Shown in pieces: positions 37,594 through 49,558 of a stretch of DNA of 64,000 nucleotides. Below the pieces are notes generated by a model. The model made no database searches and was not told the origin of the DNA. It was given only the letters and a program-made list of their open reading frames with translations. This DNA is from Anseranas semipalmata (lineage: Eukaryota > Chordata > Aves > Anseriformes > Anseranatidae). Position numbers and translations under genes: made by a program. The DNA lies in the NCBI GenBank assembly GCA_013399115.1, contig VXAA01006526.1, positions 258,962 through 322,961 of the forward strand, written 5' to 3'. How positions within the stretch are numbered: the first letter of the stretch is position 1; each line of letters begins with the position of its first letter.

Positions 37594-38430
37594 TTAAAGC
37601 ATGTTACTGAGGGCATTATCCAAACACCACTTGACCACTGACAGCCATGGGGCATCAACCACCCCGCTAGAAAGCCTGCGCCAGCGTTTGCCAACCCTCA
37701 CAGTACAGAAATTTTCCTCATGTCCAGCCTGAACCTGCCCTGGCGCAGCTGTGTGCTGTTCCTGTGCATCCCATCATCGGGTACCAGGGAGCAGAGACCA
37801 GCACCTCCCTCACCAATTCCCCTCCTCAGGGAGCTGCAGAGAGCACTGAGGTCGCCTCTGAGCCTCCTGTCCTCCAGGCCGAGTGTCCTCAGCCTCTCCG
37901 CACAGGACATGCCTTCCAGCCCTTTTACCAGCTTTGTCACCCTCCTCTGGATGCTTTCAAGTACCTTAACATCCTTTTTATTTTGTGGAGCCCAGAATTG
38001 CACACAATATTCAAGGTGAGGCCGCACCAACACTAAATATAATGGGAGAATCACCTTTTTTGTCCGGCTGGCTATGCTGTGTTTAACGCATCCCAAAATG
38101 CTGTTTGTCCTCTTGGCTGCTAGGGCACACTGCTGGCCCATGTCAAGCCTGCTGTTGACCAGCACATCCAGATCCATTTCTGCAAAGCTGCTCTCCAGCC
38201 ACTTGTCTCCTAATCTGTACCTGTGTCTGGCATTGCTCCGTCCCAGGTGCAGAAGCCAGCATCTACCTTTGTTGAACTTCATGCCATTGACGATTGCCCA
38301 ATCTATCTAAATCCCCTCATCCTCGAGGTAGTCAGCAGCACCTCCCAGTTTAGCATCATCAGCAAATTTGCTAAGGATGCATGCAACTCCTGCAGCCAGA
38401 TCTTCGGTAAAAATGTTGAGCAGAACTGGC
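37594..38430 (-). pseudogene. CR1 ORF2 fragment: reverse-transcriptase core to C-terminus
   Basis: Reading on the - strand, the fragment starts within the reverse-transcriptase domain (the 'NIF..DLAAGV' segment) and reaches the catalytic F-A-D-D box, whose Ala-Asp-Asp codons are at 38355-38363, in the context 'LSKFADDAKLGG'. After one in-frame TAG (38307-38309) it continues as an open frame from 38306 to 37698. Its first ATG, at 38282, is internal. Visible blocks are 'GMKFNKGRC', 'LHLGR', 'HRYRLGDKWLESS', 'LDVLVNSRLDMGQQCALAAK', 'LPLYLVLVRPHLEYCVQFWA' and 'RLRTLGLEDRRLRGDL'. A frame change near 37700 puts the natural end, 'DNALSNML' with TAA at 37594-37596, in another frame. The N-terminal endonuclease is lost by 5' truncation. 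In an active element this protein performs target-primed reverse transcription; this copy cannot. Confidence 0.88.
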
Positions 38431-41400
38431 CATATCTGGAGGGTCAAGACTCATACACTTATTCCTCTCCTTGAGCAGATTCTTCATTTGCCCAGAGCTC
38501 TGTGCTGATCCGGCGGGACAGAAACCCACACACATGTCAGCCAGTTTAATGCCAGCGTGGATATACCTATGCAGTTTCAAAACAACGGTGTGCCCCATGC
38601 CTTGCTTACCATGCCTTCTTTGGGAGGGAAGTGATGGACAGAGCTCTCCAGATTGCATGAGCTCCAAGAGCACAATGTAGCCTTTATCCCTCTATGTCAC
38701 CACAAAGAAGACCGGGAGAAGCAGGGTCTGACAGACCCACGACAGACATGGAATACCCACTCTGCACTGAACGGCTTCACAAATTCATGCAGAACACCAG
38801 GCTTCAACCAAGAAGGGGGTGAGCCACAGGGCATCTGGAGCTGTCTTTAAGGGTAACTGATCAGGGTGTATGCAGGTGTCATCAGTCTGGAGGATGACGG
38901 AGCAAACATCACCTCTGCCTCTTCCTGGCACGCTGTCGGTGATGGCTCTGCACAGCTCAAAAGGTTTTCAGCAACAGTGACACGAATGGAAGCATTTTAA
39001 TTGATTTCAAAAGTCCTTGAATCTGGGTCATAATGTACAGCTGAACTTTGGACAGTAAAATCCTTAGGGCAGGAACATCAAGTTTTTATTAATCTGGCAG
39101 TCACTTAAACCTCCGCCCCCTTCCACTTGGAGCACTGCAGAAATGATCAGTGTGAGGATCTCAGCGTTGCAGCACGCTGCCTTTGAACATCAGTATCTCT
39201 GGCCATGGCTCAGATGAATTAAAGGCTCACCAGAGTCAAAACTTGGCCATATCAATAGCACCCAGGCACCAAGGTCACACCTGCCAGCAAATAAAAAACC
39301 CAAGGCGCTACAGAAGGAAGAGGACTTGCAGCACTACGCAGAGGCCAATAAAACCGCTCAGATCTTCCACGATCTTGTCTGTGCCCTGCTAAGAGGAAGG
39401 GGAGAAGGGGAGCATCTCTGCGCTGCAAAAGGAGCAAGGGGAAGTGGTAAAGGCCAAGTGGGAAACAGACCCAAAGGACTCAGAGCTTCCTCGCCCTGGC
39501 TCGCCTGGAGTCGGCAGCTGTGGCACAGGGATGAACCGCTCCTTGGCCAGGTAGCCCGGGCTCAGCACTTCGCACGCAAACAACGTGCTCAAATGCAGAG
39601 GACAGGAGGCCTTTATAATCACAGAACTGAGGTTTATGAATTTAGAAGGCTATAAGGATTCCTGATTCCTCAGCCAAAAGTAATGATAAGCTGCGTACAG
39701 GCCCAGCCATGGGCCTCAGACGTTTTGGATGAGGTTCCTTTCAGCCGAAGGAACCATGTGAGCAGAGGACATAACTGAAGCCCCCCGTGCCAGCAGACAG
39801 AAACCAGTGATAGCACTCATTTTGTGTGCATAGCTATATTGCTCAGAGAAGCGTGCTTTTTGTTGCAGGTTGAATTGTGAGCCTCTGAACTGTCGGGCAA
39901 GATGGTGACTGTCAAACCTATACCAATCTCTGCAGCTTTGCATGGAGATCCATCAGTACATTGCTAACACTCTTGACATCGTCTGACGGGTGGAAAAAAG
40001 AGGAGCGTCTTACTACATACCTTGCAAGTGTCACACAAATGATAAAACTTCATATTTTGAATTTAAATTATTACATTTTAACGATAAAATAATATTTGAT
40101 CTGTTTTTACCTGTTATTTTAGCATTTTAAATGCAGTGAATAACATTTAGATCTAAAAGATGCCCCTCTGATAAAAATGGCTTTGATACTCATTCACAGA
40201 TTTAAAGCTGTGAAGTGTTTTGTTGGCCAAGGAGAAATCATTATTCCAGCCAAGCAATAATAAATTTCTATGTTGTAGTTCCTAAAATATTTTCCTGGAA
40301 TTTATGGCATCACTGGAACTTATTTCTTACATTTTTAAACACATAACTTTATTATTTTGCCAGTAATTTTATGTATTACACTAAATCATGGGGTTATGAA
40401 TGTTCTCATTCTTTTTAGACTTTATCTTTTGTAAATCAAATTAATCACAACTTAGAAGTACATAAACTTGATAGTACATTTTTATAAACTTGTTGAGCAT
40501 TTCAAACTGGGAATACACAAAAACGATTTAAAAAGTAAGAAAATATCTTGAATCAATGTTATTTAAATTCATTTGTCAGTGATATAGAATAAATTACAGT
40601 TTGTAGAATCTGATTTAGGCCACTCTGTAGCTTCAGTGACAACCACAAATCATGTACACAGATACAGATTTCCTTCCATCTCCCCAGCCTCCTCTGCAAA
40701 CAAACCTGTTTCCTTTCTGTCCACTCAGCCTTCTCAATTCTTAGTCTTTCCACATTCTGACCTTTGTTTTCCATTAAAACAACACGCTCAGCTACTTAGC
40801 TGAGAGCACTGAGTGAACAAGTCTGTGTACTTTTTTGCTGCTGCCCTAGAATTATCTTTTCGCGCAAGATGTAACTTTCTTTTCTCCATCTTCTCCAGCT
40901 ATAAAATGCCAACCCTATGCAGCTGAAGAGAGGCAGAGATTTATTAACCTGTCTAAACCAGACTTTGAGAAGAGCAGAGGAAATTTCTGCACAGCAGATG
41001 CCCCGCAGAAGGCATTTGCAACACTTAAAATTAACTTAACATTCCTTTTCAAGGGGCTGAGAAGCCCGTAGAACTTCGTCCAGCTTTCAATTCTGCTGCT
41101 GCTGGTATTTCAGTTATCTTTCTTGCTTACCCTTGGTGGTAGACTTCAGTACGTGCCCCGTGCCCAGCAGTTGCCGCCGTCGGTAAGAAGAACAGGTAGA
41201 GCTTAGACAGCGGCTCGCTTAAAGCACGGGGCGCGAGCCACCTCACGCAAAATGGCTGCCAGGGAGGTGGGGACGCAGCCCACAGAAACAGACTGTGCGA
41301 GTCCTCTCCGACCTTCTCTGATTTCTAGCAACAGTGCATTTCAGGTCCTTCTAAACTTCACACAAACACACTCTGATGAAGTTCACAAGTCCCCCACAAC

Positions 41401-41859
41401 CCCTAGGATCTTTCTTGTGTTTTTAAGGAGCAGCTGGCTTGTCAACATGCTTTCCGCAGAGCTGCTTCTATCCTGAGAAACAGTTGTGCCCCAAATTTAA
41501 TTTGATGACTGAACTCTAAAACCCCAAAAGATGGATTCATACAGGGTACACTGAGGCTTGTAACAAGGACAGCACAGCAGAAACTGTGTGATAAATTGAT
41601 ACTGAAAGATCGTTTGAAGAAATAAAACAATTCAAACATCTGACAAGCAAAAATGTATTTCACCCCTGAACATTTCAAAAAGCTGGTTTTAAACCAAAAC
41701 CAATTAAATACTGAGAAATTTATAATTATGTGACTTCTTAGTCAGATCATTCAGAAAAAACATCGGAACGGTAGCTGCAGAATGAGTCTCCTTTTAACGC
41801 GCCTATCACACACGATCATGGAAAATCTGTCAGGCTTAGTATTTATTATCAAGGGGCTC

Positions 41860-42040
41860 GCATGGCGGCACTGGAGACCTCCATATGAGTAACATGTTTG
41901 ACGCGTTGCCCCAGCTAAGCAAGGCCCCCGCTAGTCCCGAACAGGCTGTTTCCGCAGTGTGGCAGGTCTCAGCAGCGAGCGTGACACCTGGTAGCAATAG
42001 CGCTTGCAGAATCAGAACCAGAGAGCAGGCGAGCGTTGTA
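41860..42040. other. Small CpG-rich pocket
   Basis: About 12 CpG in 180 bp by hand count, in AT-rich surroundings. A second, weaker GC-rich patch lies at 41145-41290. No exon or clear promoter motif is seen. Confidence 0.4.
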
Positions 42041-42923
42041 AGCTTTTGTTAAACCTGACAGTTTAACCTACTGCTGAAAAAGGAATTTATGGACTTCTAG
42101 TTTTGATTTAAGTCACTGATTTATCACTTTCATTCTATCCTGAACTTCTCCCAGTGAAAGACTTTGCATTAACAATTCCACTTTTCTTAGCAGAATTTCG
42201 TGGTGGAGATTCCTTATGTGAAGAATTAATCGGTCTCTTCTTTCAACATTCATTTTCTGCCAGTGTTTTACTGTCACGCTAGGTATTTTCAGAGCAACAG
42301 GGTAAACTTTTTCAGACAAATAACATCTTCGTCAGGAAATGTCACACTGGGACAACATCTAGAGAAATTTGACAATTCAGGTCAAATTCTTCAAATAATT
42401 TGAAAAGAGCAAAACGGAATGGGGAAATAATGCCTGAAGATTTTATTTAATTATTTTCTGAATGAAACATTTCAACTGCTTATATCAAATTATTGCCATA
42501 TCTCATGAAATTAGCTACTTTTTTAAGAAACATTTTAAATACATTTTAAGGGTATAACATGTAAAAGATGAGATTGCTCATCTTACAGCACAGCTGTTGA
42601 ACGCAAATAATTATTTTAGCCAATCACACGAAAGAGAGATTTTTAAAAAGACTGCAGGAAGTCCTCGTGGAGCATCCCGAATTTTCCTTATCCCCTCGAC
42701 GTTTTGATCAGGTGCCCTGACAGAAGGGGACAGGCAGAGAGGTCGTCTGCCCAGCCCCGGTTATCACTGCAGGCCTGCCCGTGGTACTGTGCTGTGCAGG
42801 TGCGGGTGTGTGGCCAGCGCGGCGCCGTACTGCCACGGCAGCAATGGCCATGAGCTACCGGGGGCTGGAAAAGTGCATGGGGCTCTAACCAAGGACTGGT
42901 GCACGTGGAAAGAATTTGACGTT

Positions 42924-42942
42924 AAAAAAAAAAAAAAAAAAA
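42924..42942 (+). repeat. Poly-A tract
   Basis: Nineteen A bases. The 200 bp upstream are GC-rich (CCCGGTTATCACTGCAGGCC and similar), but no known SINE or gene copy is recognised there. Confidence 0.9.
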
Positions 42943-45900
42943 TCAAAGCATATAGCATTAAGATTTAAACTAAAATTTGTCCTCGTATAAGTAGTTCCAC
43001 ATATTTCGTCTACCCGCAATATCTTAAAAAAAATTATTCCATTGTAAGACTGCATGTAAATGATGTGCAATACCTGGAAGGAAGTTCAGGAACTGTCAAG
43101 GACATTCGTAGGATGCCCCAAGAAGAGCCACGAATGAAATTCTGAGAGCAGATAGGTGCATGCAAAATGGACCTGCTGGCCCTCCCTGGGCAGATATCCT
43201 TAAGTGCTGGATCCTGGCTGCACCACAGCTGCCTGACTACACAGCAGTAAGTGACAAAGGACGCTGAATGAGAACAACAATATTTAGTGGCTGTTTATCA
43301 TCGGAGTTAGAGCTGTTTTGTTTAGTGTGGCAAAACTCTGTCCTAAGTTATTTCCTATTATTGCACTCCTAAAGGAGTGACTTCTCATGCCTACAAACAC
43401 AGCGTACTGTTGACAACACACAGCTATTAACACGTCTGCATAACCTGGCTGTATTCTTCTTTGAATATTATCCAGATAAGTCGGTCATTGCTTTTTAGGA
43501 GAAGTTCATGAAAACACAAATGAAAAGGGGAAAAAAAAAATCCTGGGAAAAAGTCTAATGCAAAATACTGTTTAAAGGCATCAGGGTCTTATGCCTTTGA
43601 AAAAATCCAGGCACCACTACAGGAATTAATCCTTCAGCTCTCCATATGGCATCTTTCAGCCTATATTGTGCATGGTTTACCGTGACATCAGCAACACAAC
43701 TAAACATGAGGGGAAATTTACCCTCTTCACAGCACCACACACTGACTCCTTACATTCTCAAAACAGAACTTAAAAAAAATATTATCTTTTATTCTGTCTC
43801 TGCACCGGAGCTTTTCACCCAACATAAGCGTTGTCCGGCATGTAATCCAAAGGATGTGCCTTCCTCTCTGTAATCTTCCCATTTACCCTTTACTGAAAGT
43901 TGCTACACCACCGTAATTCCCATAAATCAAATTACTCATCTTCAGACTCAGCTCAGCTAAGAAAGCAGGTATGTCTGGCAAAAGAATGAAAACTGAAAAG
44001 AGAGAGAAATAAACTTTATCCAAGCCACTGACAATGATTTGTCAAGCTTACCGGAGCCTTGCACTCACTCAGTGGTAGGAAGCAGCTAGACAGATACTTA
44101 TACTGAATCCAGACCTTATTCTGCTCTTGGGTTATACAATATATTATACATTGAAAATGGCGCTTATATAAGTAAAGTTACAGTGGACTCACATTTCATA
44201 TGCAGAGAAACAGCTGCTTTTTTAATTTAAAAAATCTAAATTAAATCATAACTTAAAAGCTATGTTTCGTCATCCACAGAACATGCCAAATCATATGCCT
44301 GAAATATAAAACTGATGCTGAAATTCTGGTAATATTTAACATGTTCTTTATGAAGAAAACATTCTTCTTGAGCTTGGAAACTGACTGAACAATAGCAGCT
44401 TTAGGACCTCCAAAGCCGAAGGCGTACAAAGGTTATGAGAATGTGTCTGCCCAAAACTACAAATCAAAGGGTAACAACAATACCATATGTTACAGAACAT
44501 AAAGTATCCTTCACAAACACTATAAAACCCCCACATATCTCTGCCTCAAGAGTCCCACTGGCCAGTGGATGGTTGTGTTTCATTACAATATCACCATATA
44601 AGAGCATTTTTTCTCCATTTTTAATGGCATGCCGAAAACCTAGTGGCACCACTGAGTGACCTTTGGGTGGTTAAGATTAAGTAGTAATGACAGAAGATTG
44701 TCCTTGGCCTAATATTGTTTAAAAATGCAGAAGCTGATTTCATGGAGAATGGCTCCAGCTGGCTTTAAACTGCAGCCAAAAGTGGTCCTTACTCATGTTG
44801 TTAGTTTGTTTTATTTAAATTAGGGGAGGGGTATGGATTTGTTCACTGCCATAAGGCCCATTTCTTTTTGGAGTAATTCACTCGGAAGTACTCAAGGTCC
44901 CCATGCTCTAAAGCATTATAACTAGTAAAGAAATGGGCACATCTAGACTGGCACTGTGGCCCTGCACCCAAGCAGAGGGAGAGAGAATTAGTTGCTTCCC
45001 TTGCTCAACTGCACAAACCCTTGGGCTCAGTAACTGATAACAGAGATGCACCCACTACCTTGCTGGGCTCACACGAGCAGTGACTTGGTGGAATAGCAGC
45101 TAATTTCCCACAGCTAATTTCAGAGGGAAGATTGCACTGGAGTACCACTGTTTCCTTTAGCAAATTCTTTCTTTTCTTGCTTGGAAAAGAAAGGAGAGTG
45201 ACATGGAAGCGATGCCTTCCAAGCATCTACATGCCACAGAAGTGCTGGAGCTAGCACTGTTTTGCTCCAGTAAAGGTGCAGAGAACTCAGTCAGTCCTTT
45301 AGCACTGATTCCAGTGGCAATGGGACCTTTATGAAAGTCTGAATTAAAAGCAGTAGGCGTGGAGATATATGCACAGTCCATTCAAGACCCTCCTAAAATC
45401 AATGAATTAAGCTTTATAGCAGCCCCAGGAGAAAGCACAATGAGACACAAAGGAGTTTAGGCTTGAGCTGTAACATGTCTGTGCCCAGGGCCTAGGTTAA
45501 AGTGTGCACGTAGCCTCACCCCGCACATAGCTCTTCGAGGACGCACACCGCTCTTTCGAGAAAGATTAACATAAAACTATCCTAAGGGTCATAAACATCA
45601 AGCATAAACTTATCAATAGCTCCCCAAAATTTTAGGAGGTATCTGGAATACTCTTAAATAGCTCCTTAAATAGAAGATAATGAGTAATGAAACTGTCAGC
45701 CTCTCTTTTCCTATATTGATCTCAGAGAGACTTTCCTTACTCCATTAAAATTTCTTTTTCAGACTCTCAGCAGTAACGTTCAGTCTTGCTCCACAGAACT
45801 TATTCACAGCCTATGTCTGGTTAAATGGAAGCTTTGGTAGAGACCCTTTCAATATGGTTATGAAAACAGAAATTTCCTGATCTGCTATACAAATGCTCCC

Positions 45901-46841
45901 ATCTCATACTAACTTGTGTATTGTTCAGTATACTTGTCTAATAAAAAGGAAAAATACACAAATCAAAGATGGAAAAGGTTTATAACTACATGGAGTAAAC
46001 TAAGAGTTAATTCCTGCAGTTCACTTCTGGGTACAAGGCTCTGTTCCTCCTAGAAGGAGGAGGGTTAGAGGAGGCATTTATAGATATTCCCTGTACTTAA
46101 CTCTTGTACTCAGTCATGCCAGACTAGTAAGCAAAAGTGTTATAAGTTTTGTGAGTTCTAGAGATTAAAGCTTTTGCATAAATGTTTGGAGATGCTTGAG
46201 ATCTAAGAGGTGGGCAAGATTGAAAACCATGCACAGGCTTCCCCTCTGTATGGAAAGTCTGGAAGGGAATTTTTGTAAAGTTCAGCGAAGCCCAGCACTC
46301 CTCATACCCCGCGCACAACCACCAAACAGTGTCCCCATTCTCTGCCTTATGTCACATGAATGGACTCATCTGTAGACAGGGTGAGGAGAGACAGTGACAA
46401 GAAATCTTTCCAGGCTAGAACTTAAATCCTTGCACTTCTGATTGAATTGCAGATTACTGTGGCCATATGCTGTCTTTCCACAACAGGTGGAGTATGCTTT
46501 ATCAGATCTGCCATTGCCAAGACAGCTATCATTTTACTCATTTAAAAGATTTATGCCCCAATTGTCTTCTTTCTCTCACATGGAGGGCTTGTCTATGTGG
46601 GAAATTTGGTGTGCAGTAAGCCAAGCCACAGATTTTTAGCAGACATGCTTTTCCACACTAATGCTCTGAATGCATGCTTTTAGGGCCTCATATTGTTACT
46701 TTTTTGTGAGGCACTCTGAAAGAATATGTGGTTGGAATTTGGTGCAAAGAAGTTATGTACAATTCACAGCCTCCCAGGCCACAGGCTAACTTTCTTTGGT
46801 TAAAGTTAGCACAGACAAACTCTGATAGAACTAGCTGATAG

Positions 46842-46872
46842 AAAAAAACAAACAAACAAACAAACAAAAAAA
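46842..46872 (+). repeat. (CAAA)n microsatellite
   Basis: A short A run followed by about six CAAA units. Confidence 0.92.
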
Positions 46873-47142
46873 CTAACAGAGTGTAAGATCCAACCTTCCT
46901 CTTTCCTACTCTTTCTTTTCTGCTCAGAAAGCTCTAGGCCTTTTCTAGGTGGAGCTGCTTCAGAAATCTGGCAGACCAGAGCTTACTGCTGTGGTCTGTA
47001 CAGACAAAGCAAAAAATATTTCAATATTCCACACCAGGCTGATGGAGCCAAAGTACCCTGGGCCTACAAGCAAAAGAGGAGAGTGAGTCCAAGAACTTTG
47101 ATAGGACTGTTTCCATTGGAAAAATGCTGTTTCACCAGAATT

Positions 47143-47163
47143 AAAAAAAAAAAAAAAAAAAAA
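47143..47163 (+). repeat. Poly-A tract
   Basis: Twenty-one A bases with no identifiable retroposed body. Confidence 0.92.
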
Positions 47164-47498
47164 GAACTGCTTTGTGAAGCCAGCAAATTTAGCTGAATTT
47201 TTGTTTTGGATGGAGACCTTGGAAACACATCAGAAAATATTATTTACTTTAATTAATTATTTCAACTTTCAATCTCATTATAAGGGGTAACTCACTCAGG
47301 ATTATCCTAGGGTTTACAGGTGAGAAACTGAGTGCTGGCCTCCTGCTCTCTGTCCCTCATCTCCTCTGGGACTAGAACCTCTGGGATCGGGCCCGCATCC
47401 TAGCAGGTGTTTGCAGAGCATGAGGTTTTACCCATCTCTGTCATGCTCGAATAATGTAAATAATGCCATACTTGTCAGAGACATCAATTGAGTGTATC

Positions 47499-47550
47499 AA
47501 AAACAAAAACAAACAAACAAACAAACAAACAACAACAACAACAAAAAAAC
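47499..47550 (+). repeat. Compound (CAAA)n / (CAA)n microsatellite
   Basis: About six CAAA units shift to about five CAA units and then a run of A, showing slippage between related units. Confidence 0.92.
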
Positions 47551-47569
47551 AGACACAGAGCAGTGCAAA

Positions 47570-48060
47570 GTGGCAGGAAGCCCGTACCTGCAGCTCAGGG
47601 GAGCCGGCTCTTGGCCGTCAAACCAGTCCAGTGTATGTGAGATGCTCCAGAGATGGATGTCTCCACGATTCCCCTTCTCCCATCACTTCTTTCTGGACTG
47701 ATGTCCCCATTCAGCAGTTCGCCTCATACAGGAGGGGAGCCGGGAGCAGAGTGGAGCCCTGCCAGGTGCCAGGCAGGCCCAAGGATGGTGGTCGGGCCTA
47801 GCCCAAGCCCAGGCCCTCAGTGAAGCAGGGCCAAGGCCAGGCTGGGCAGGGCAGGGCTGTGATGGAGCTGCAGACCGGCATTCCCTGGCCTTGCTGGGAC
47901 AGGGACAGAAGGCCCCAGGCTGGGCTGAAGCCGCATCCAGGCCCTTGGGCAGCAGGAGGCTGCACAGGGCCAGTCAGGGTCATGGCAGCCCTGGTGTCCC
48001 TGCGCTCTGGTCTTAGCAGTACTGAGAAAGGGCTGCACAGATGCCCAGCCATGCGGACTG
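47570..48060. other. GC-rich island of unknown nature
   Basis: About 490 bp markedly richer in GC than the neighbouring DNA, with repeated short words such as CAGGGC, GCCCAGGC and GGCCAAGGCCAGGCTGG. It is bounded on the left by the CAA microsatellite. It is open in several frames on both strands (for example 47820-48206 + and 47798-48052 -), as GC-rich DNA with few stops would be. None of the translations has a recognisable domain. It could be an unannotated non-coding exon, an old repeat or simply a GC patch. Confidence 0.4.
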
Positions 48061-48654
48061 GAGAAATGCTTATTCTAATCCTTATTGCTTATTTAAATTT
48101 TTACTTCCACACTGACAACCTACTAGTCTTTATCCCTTTTGCACCCCTTGCATTTATGCCTGAGCCTGCCTGCTTTCCTGTTCGAATCCCACTGAAGAGG
48201 AGATAGGAGGGCGTACAGAGGTGTCACAGGACAGAAAGTGCAGCCTGGGTGAGGGGGGAAGTAAGATATATGGTAAACATGGAGCTTTTGCTCCAAGTTG
48301 GGCTGACGTAAAGTGCTGCAGCCAGAGCCGGGTCAGGAAGCTCCAGGGGATCCATCACGTGGGGCGGTAGCTCGGTTCTCTGCCATGTCACCATCAGACA
48401 AAGCCTGGGGAAGTATCTTCTTGTGCTTGCAGCCGAAAAGCAGATATTTTGTCAGGACAAATCCCATCCTTCACTCGAGCTAATTGCATAAAGAAAAGCA
48501 CAGACCAGAGTGGGCAGATTTATCATCAACAGCATCCACATCCATTTAGTTTCAGTAAGAGGTAATTCTCTGTGGTGACTGGGGGTATTGCATTATCACA
48601 TTTATGGCAATGCCAAGTATGGAGAGCATAAGATGCTGCTGTGCCAGGTACTGT

Positions 48655-48755
48655 ACGTTATCATTATTTGTACTAGCACCACCGCAGGAGCCAGGTGCTG
48701 TACAACATAAAACAAAAAGTAATTCTCTTCTGCGGACAGGTTATGGAATAATAGC
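48655..48755 (+). repeat. Amniote CORE/MIR-type SINE remnant
   Basis: Collinear words TATCATTATTTGTACTAGCA, CACCGCAGGAGCCAGGTGCT and GTACAACATAAAACAAAAAG match the widespread amniote SINE reading 'TTATTTGTATTA..GTAGC..CCTAG.AG' and 'GTGCTAGGTGCTGTACAAACACA.AACAAAAAG'. The preceding bases (48638-48657, TGCTGTGCCAGGTACTGTAC) resemble the same block again, as if partly duplicated. Such elements predate the bird-reptile split. The family name is inferred from memory. Confidence 0.55.
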
Positions 48756-49533
48756 AAAGGTGACCACTCCTTACCTGGACAGCTTAGTCTAGATCAAGAC
48801 AAAAGAGAACATGTATCAGATGTCATGCTTAAATAAAATATTTGTTTTCCTCATGGAAAGGGTCTTTGTCTAACAGGAGTAAGGATTACAACACTTGGAA
48901 ACAGTCAGAAAGTGAGTTGAGAAGGGACACCTTTATCACACCAGGATTATTCAGGGTCCTTTTGGAAACATTTTATCAGAGACATCAAACTGCTGAAGAG
49001 TCTGACTGAGAAGCCAGTTGTGAAAAGTTTAGTCCTGTAAATGGTAGAAATAGCCACGAGGAAATTCTTCATTTACAAACACACATGCAAAGCACTGCCT
49101 AGCTCATGCACTTAAAAAGCAAATGTTACAAATGTATCTTAAAAGCCCAGTAAAGTTGTTTCTTCTGCCCATGATGATGGAAGAACCTGTCCCACAGTAG
49201 ACAGCTAGGTTCTGGGTAGCACTCGCATGCTAGGTGAGGCTTCAGCACTGCCAGCTGGCTTCAGCACAGAAATGGCTGAGTAGTCCTTTAAAGACAGGTT
49301 TTCATCATGTTACACCTGCAGGGTTTTTTTGAGGCCTGAAAGTTAAGGGGCAAAAAAGAACCCCAAATCAACATACTAGGTTTAGAGCTTTTGTTTTGTT
49401 TCATTTTGTTTTGTTTGTTTTAAGTTGAAACTGTAATTTATCAACTGTCCTTACAGCTGTGACTTTGGCTTCACCATCTGCAGCAGCCAGGAAGTGAACA
49501 GAACAAGACCTAAATTTAAACAGGAGCAAAGCC

Positions 49534-49558
49534 AAAAAAAAAAAAAAAAAAAAAAAAA
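49534..49558 (+). repeat. Poly-A tract
   Basis: Twenty-five A bases, the longest homopolymer in the window. No retroposed body is recognised immediately upstream. Confidence 0.95.

Larger units (their letters stand above)
37361..38432 (-). mobile_element. 5'-truncated CR1 LINE with long ORF2 fragment
   Basis: A CR1 copy on the - strand of about 0.9 kb plus a 160-bp tail. Its 3' UTR, read on the - strand, ends GGTCCCTTCTAACTGAGCTA. Homology stops at about 38432, where the + strand leaves the CR1 pattern after CAGAACTGGCC. It retains the catalytic half of the reverse transcriptase and the full ORF2 C-terminus. It is the sister copy of 28974-29612, in inverted orientation, and does not have that copy's nested insertion. 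The high similarity of the pair suggests comparatively recent activity of this subfamily. Confidence 0.93.
38433..47569. other. Non-coding unique sequence, no gene seen
   Basis: Nine kilobases with no recognisable exon. It includes a very AT-rich stretch (40020-40560), a CpG-rich pocket (41860-42040), poly-A tracts (42924-42942, 47143-47163) and CAAA-type microsatellites (46842-46872, 47499-47550). Frames around 39180-39660 are open on both strands but show nothing familiar. Confidence 0.65.

Noticed and set aside
42720..42942. Possible processed pseudogene ending in poly-A at 42924
   Set aside because: The GC-rich 200 bp upstream translate to nothing recognisable and no flanking duplication is visible.
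46373..46445. Stretch resembling the end of a MIR SINE (CAGGCTAGAACTTAAATCCT)
   Set aside because: Only one short word matches and the order of the other MIR blocks cannot be followed.
48183..48193. TTCGAATCCCA resembling a tRNA B box
   Set aside because: No matching A box or cloverleaf can be drawn around it.
47820..48206. 128-codon frame in the GC island
   Set aside because: GC-rich DNA lowers stop frequency on both strands; the residue composition is random and shows no domain.
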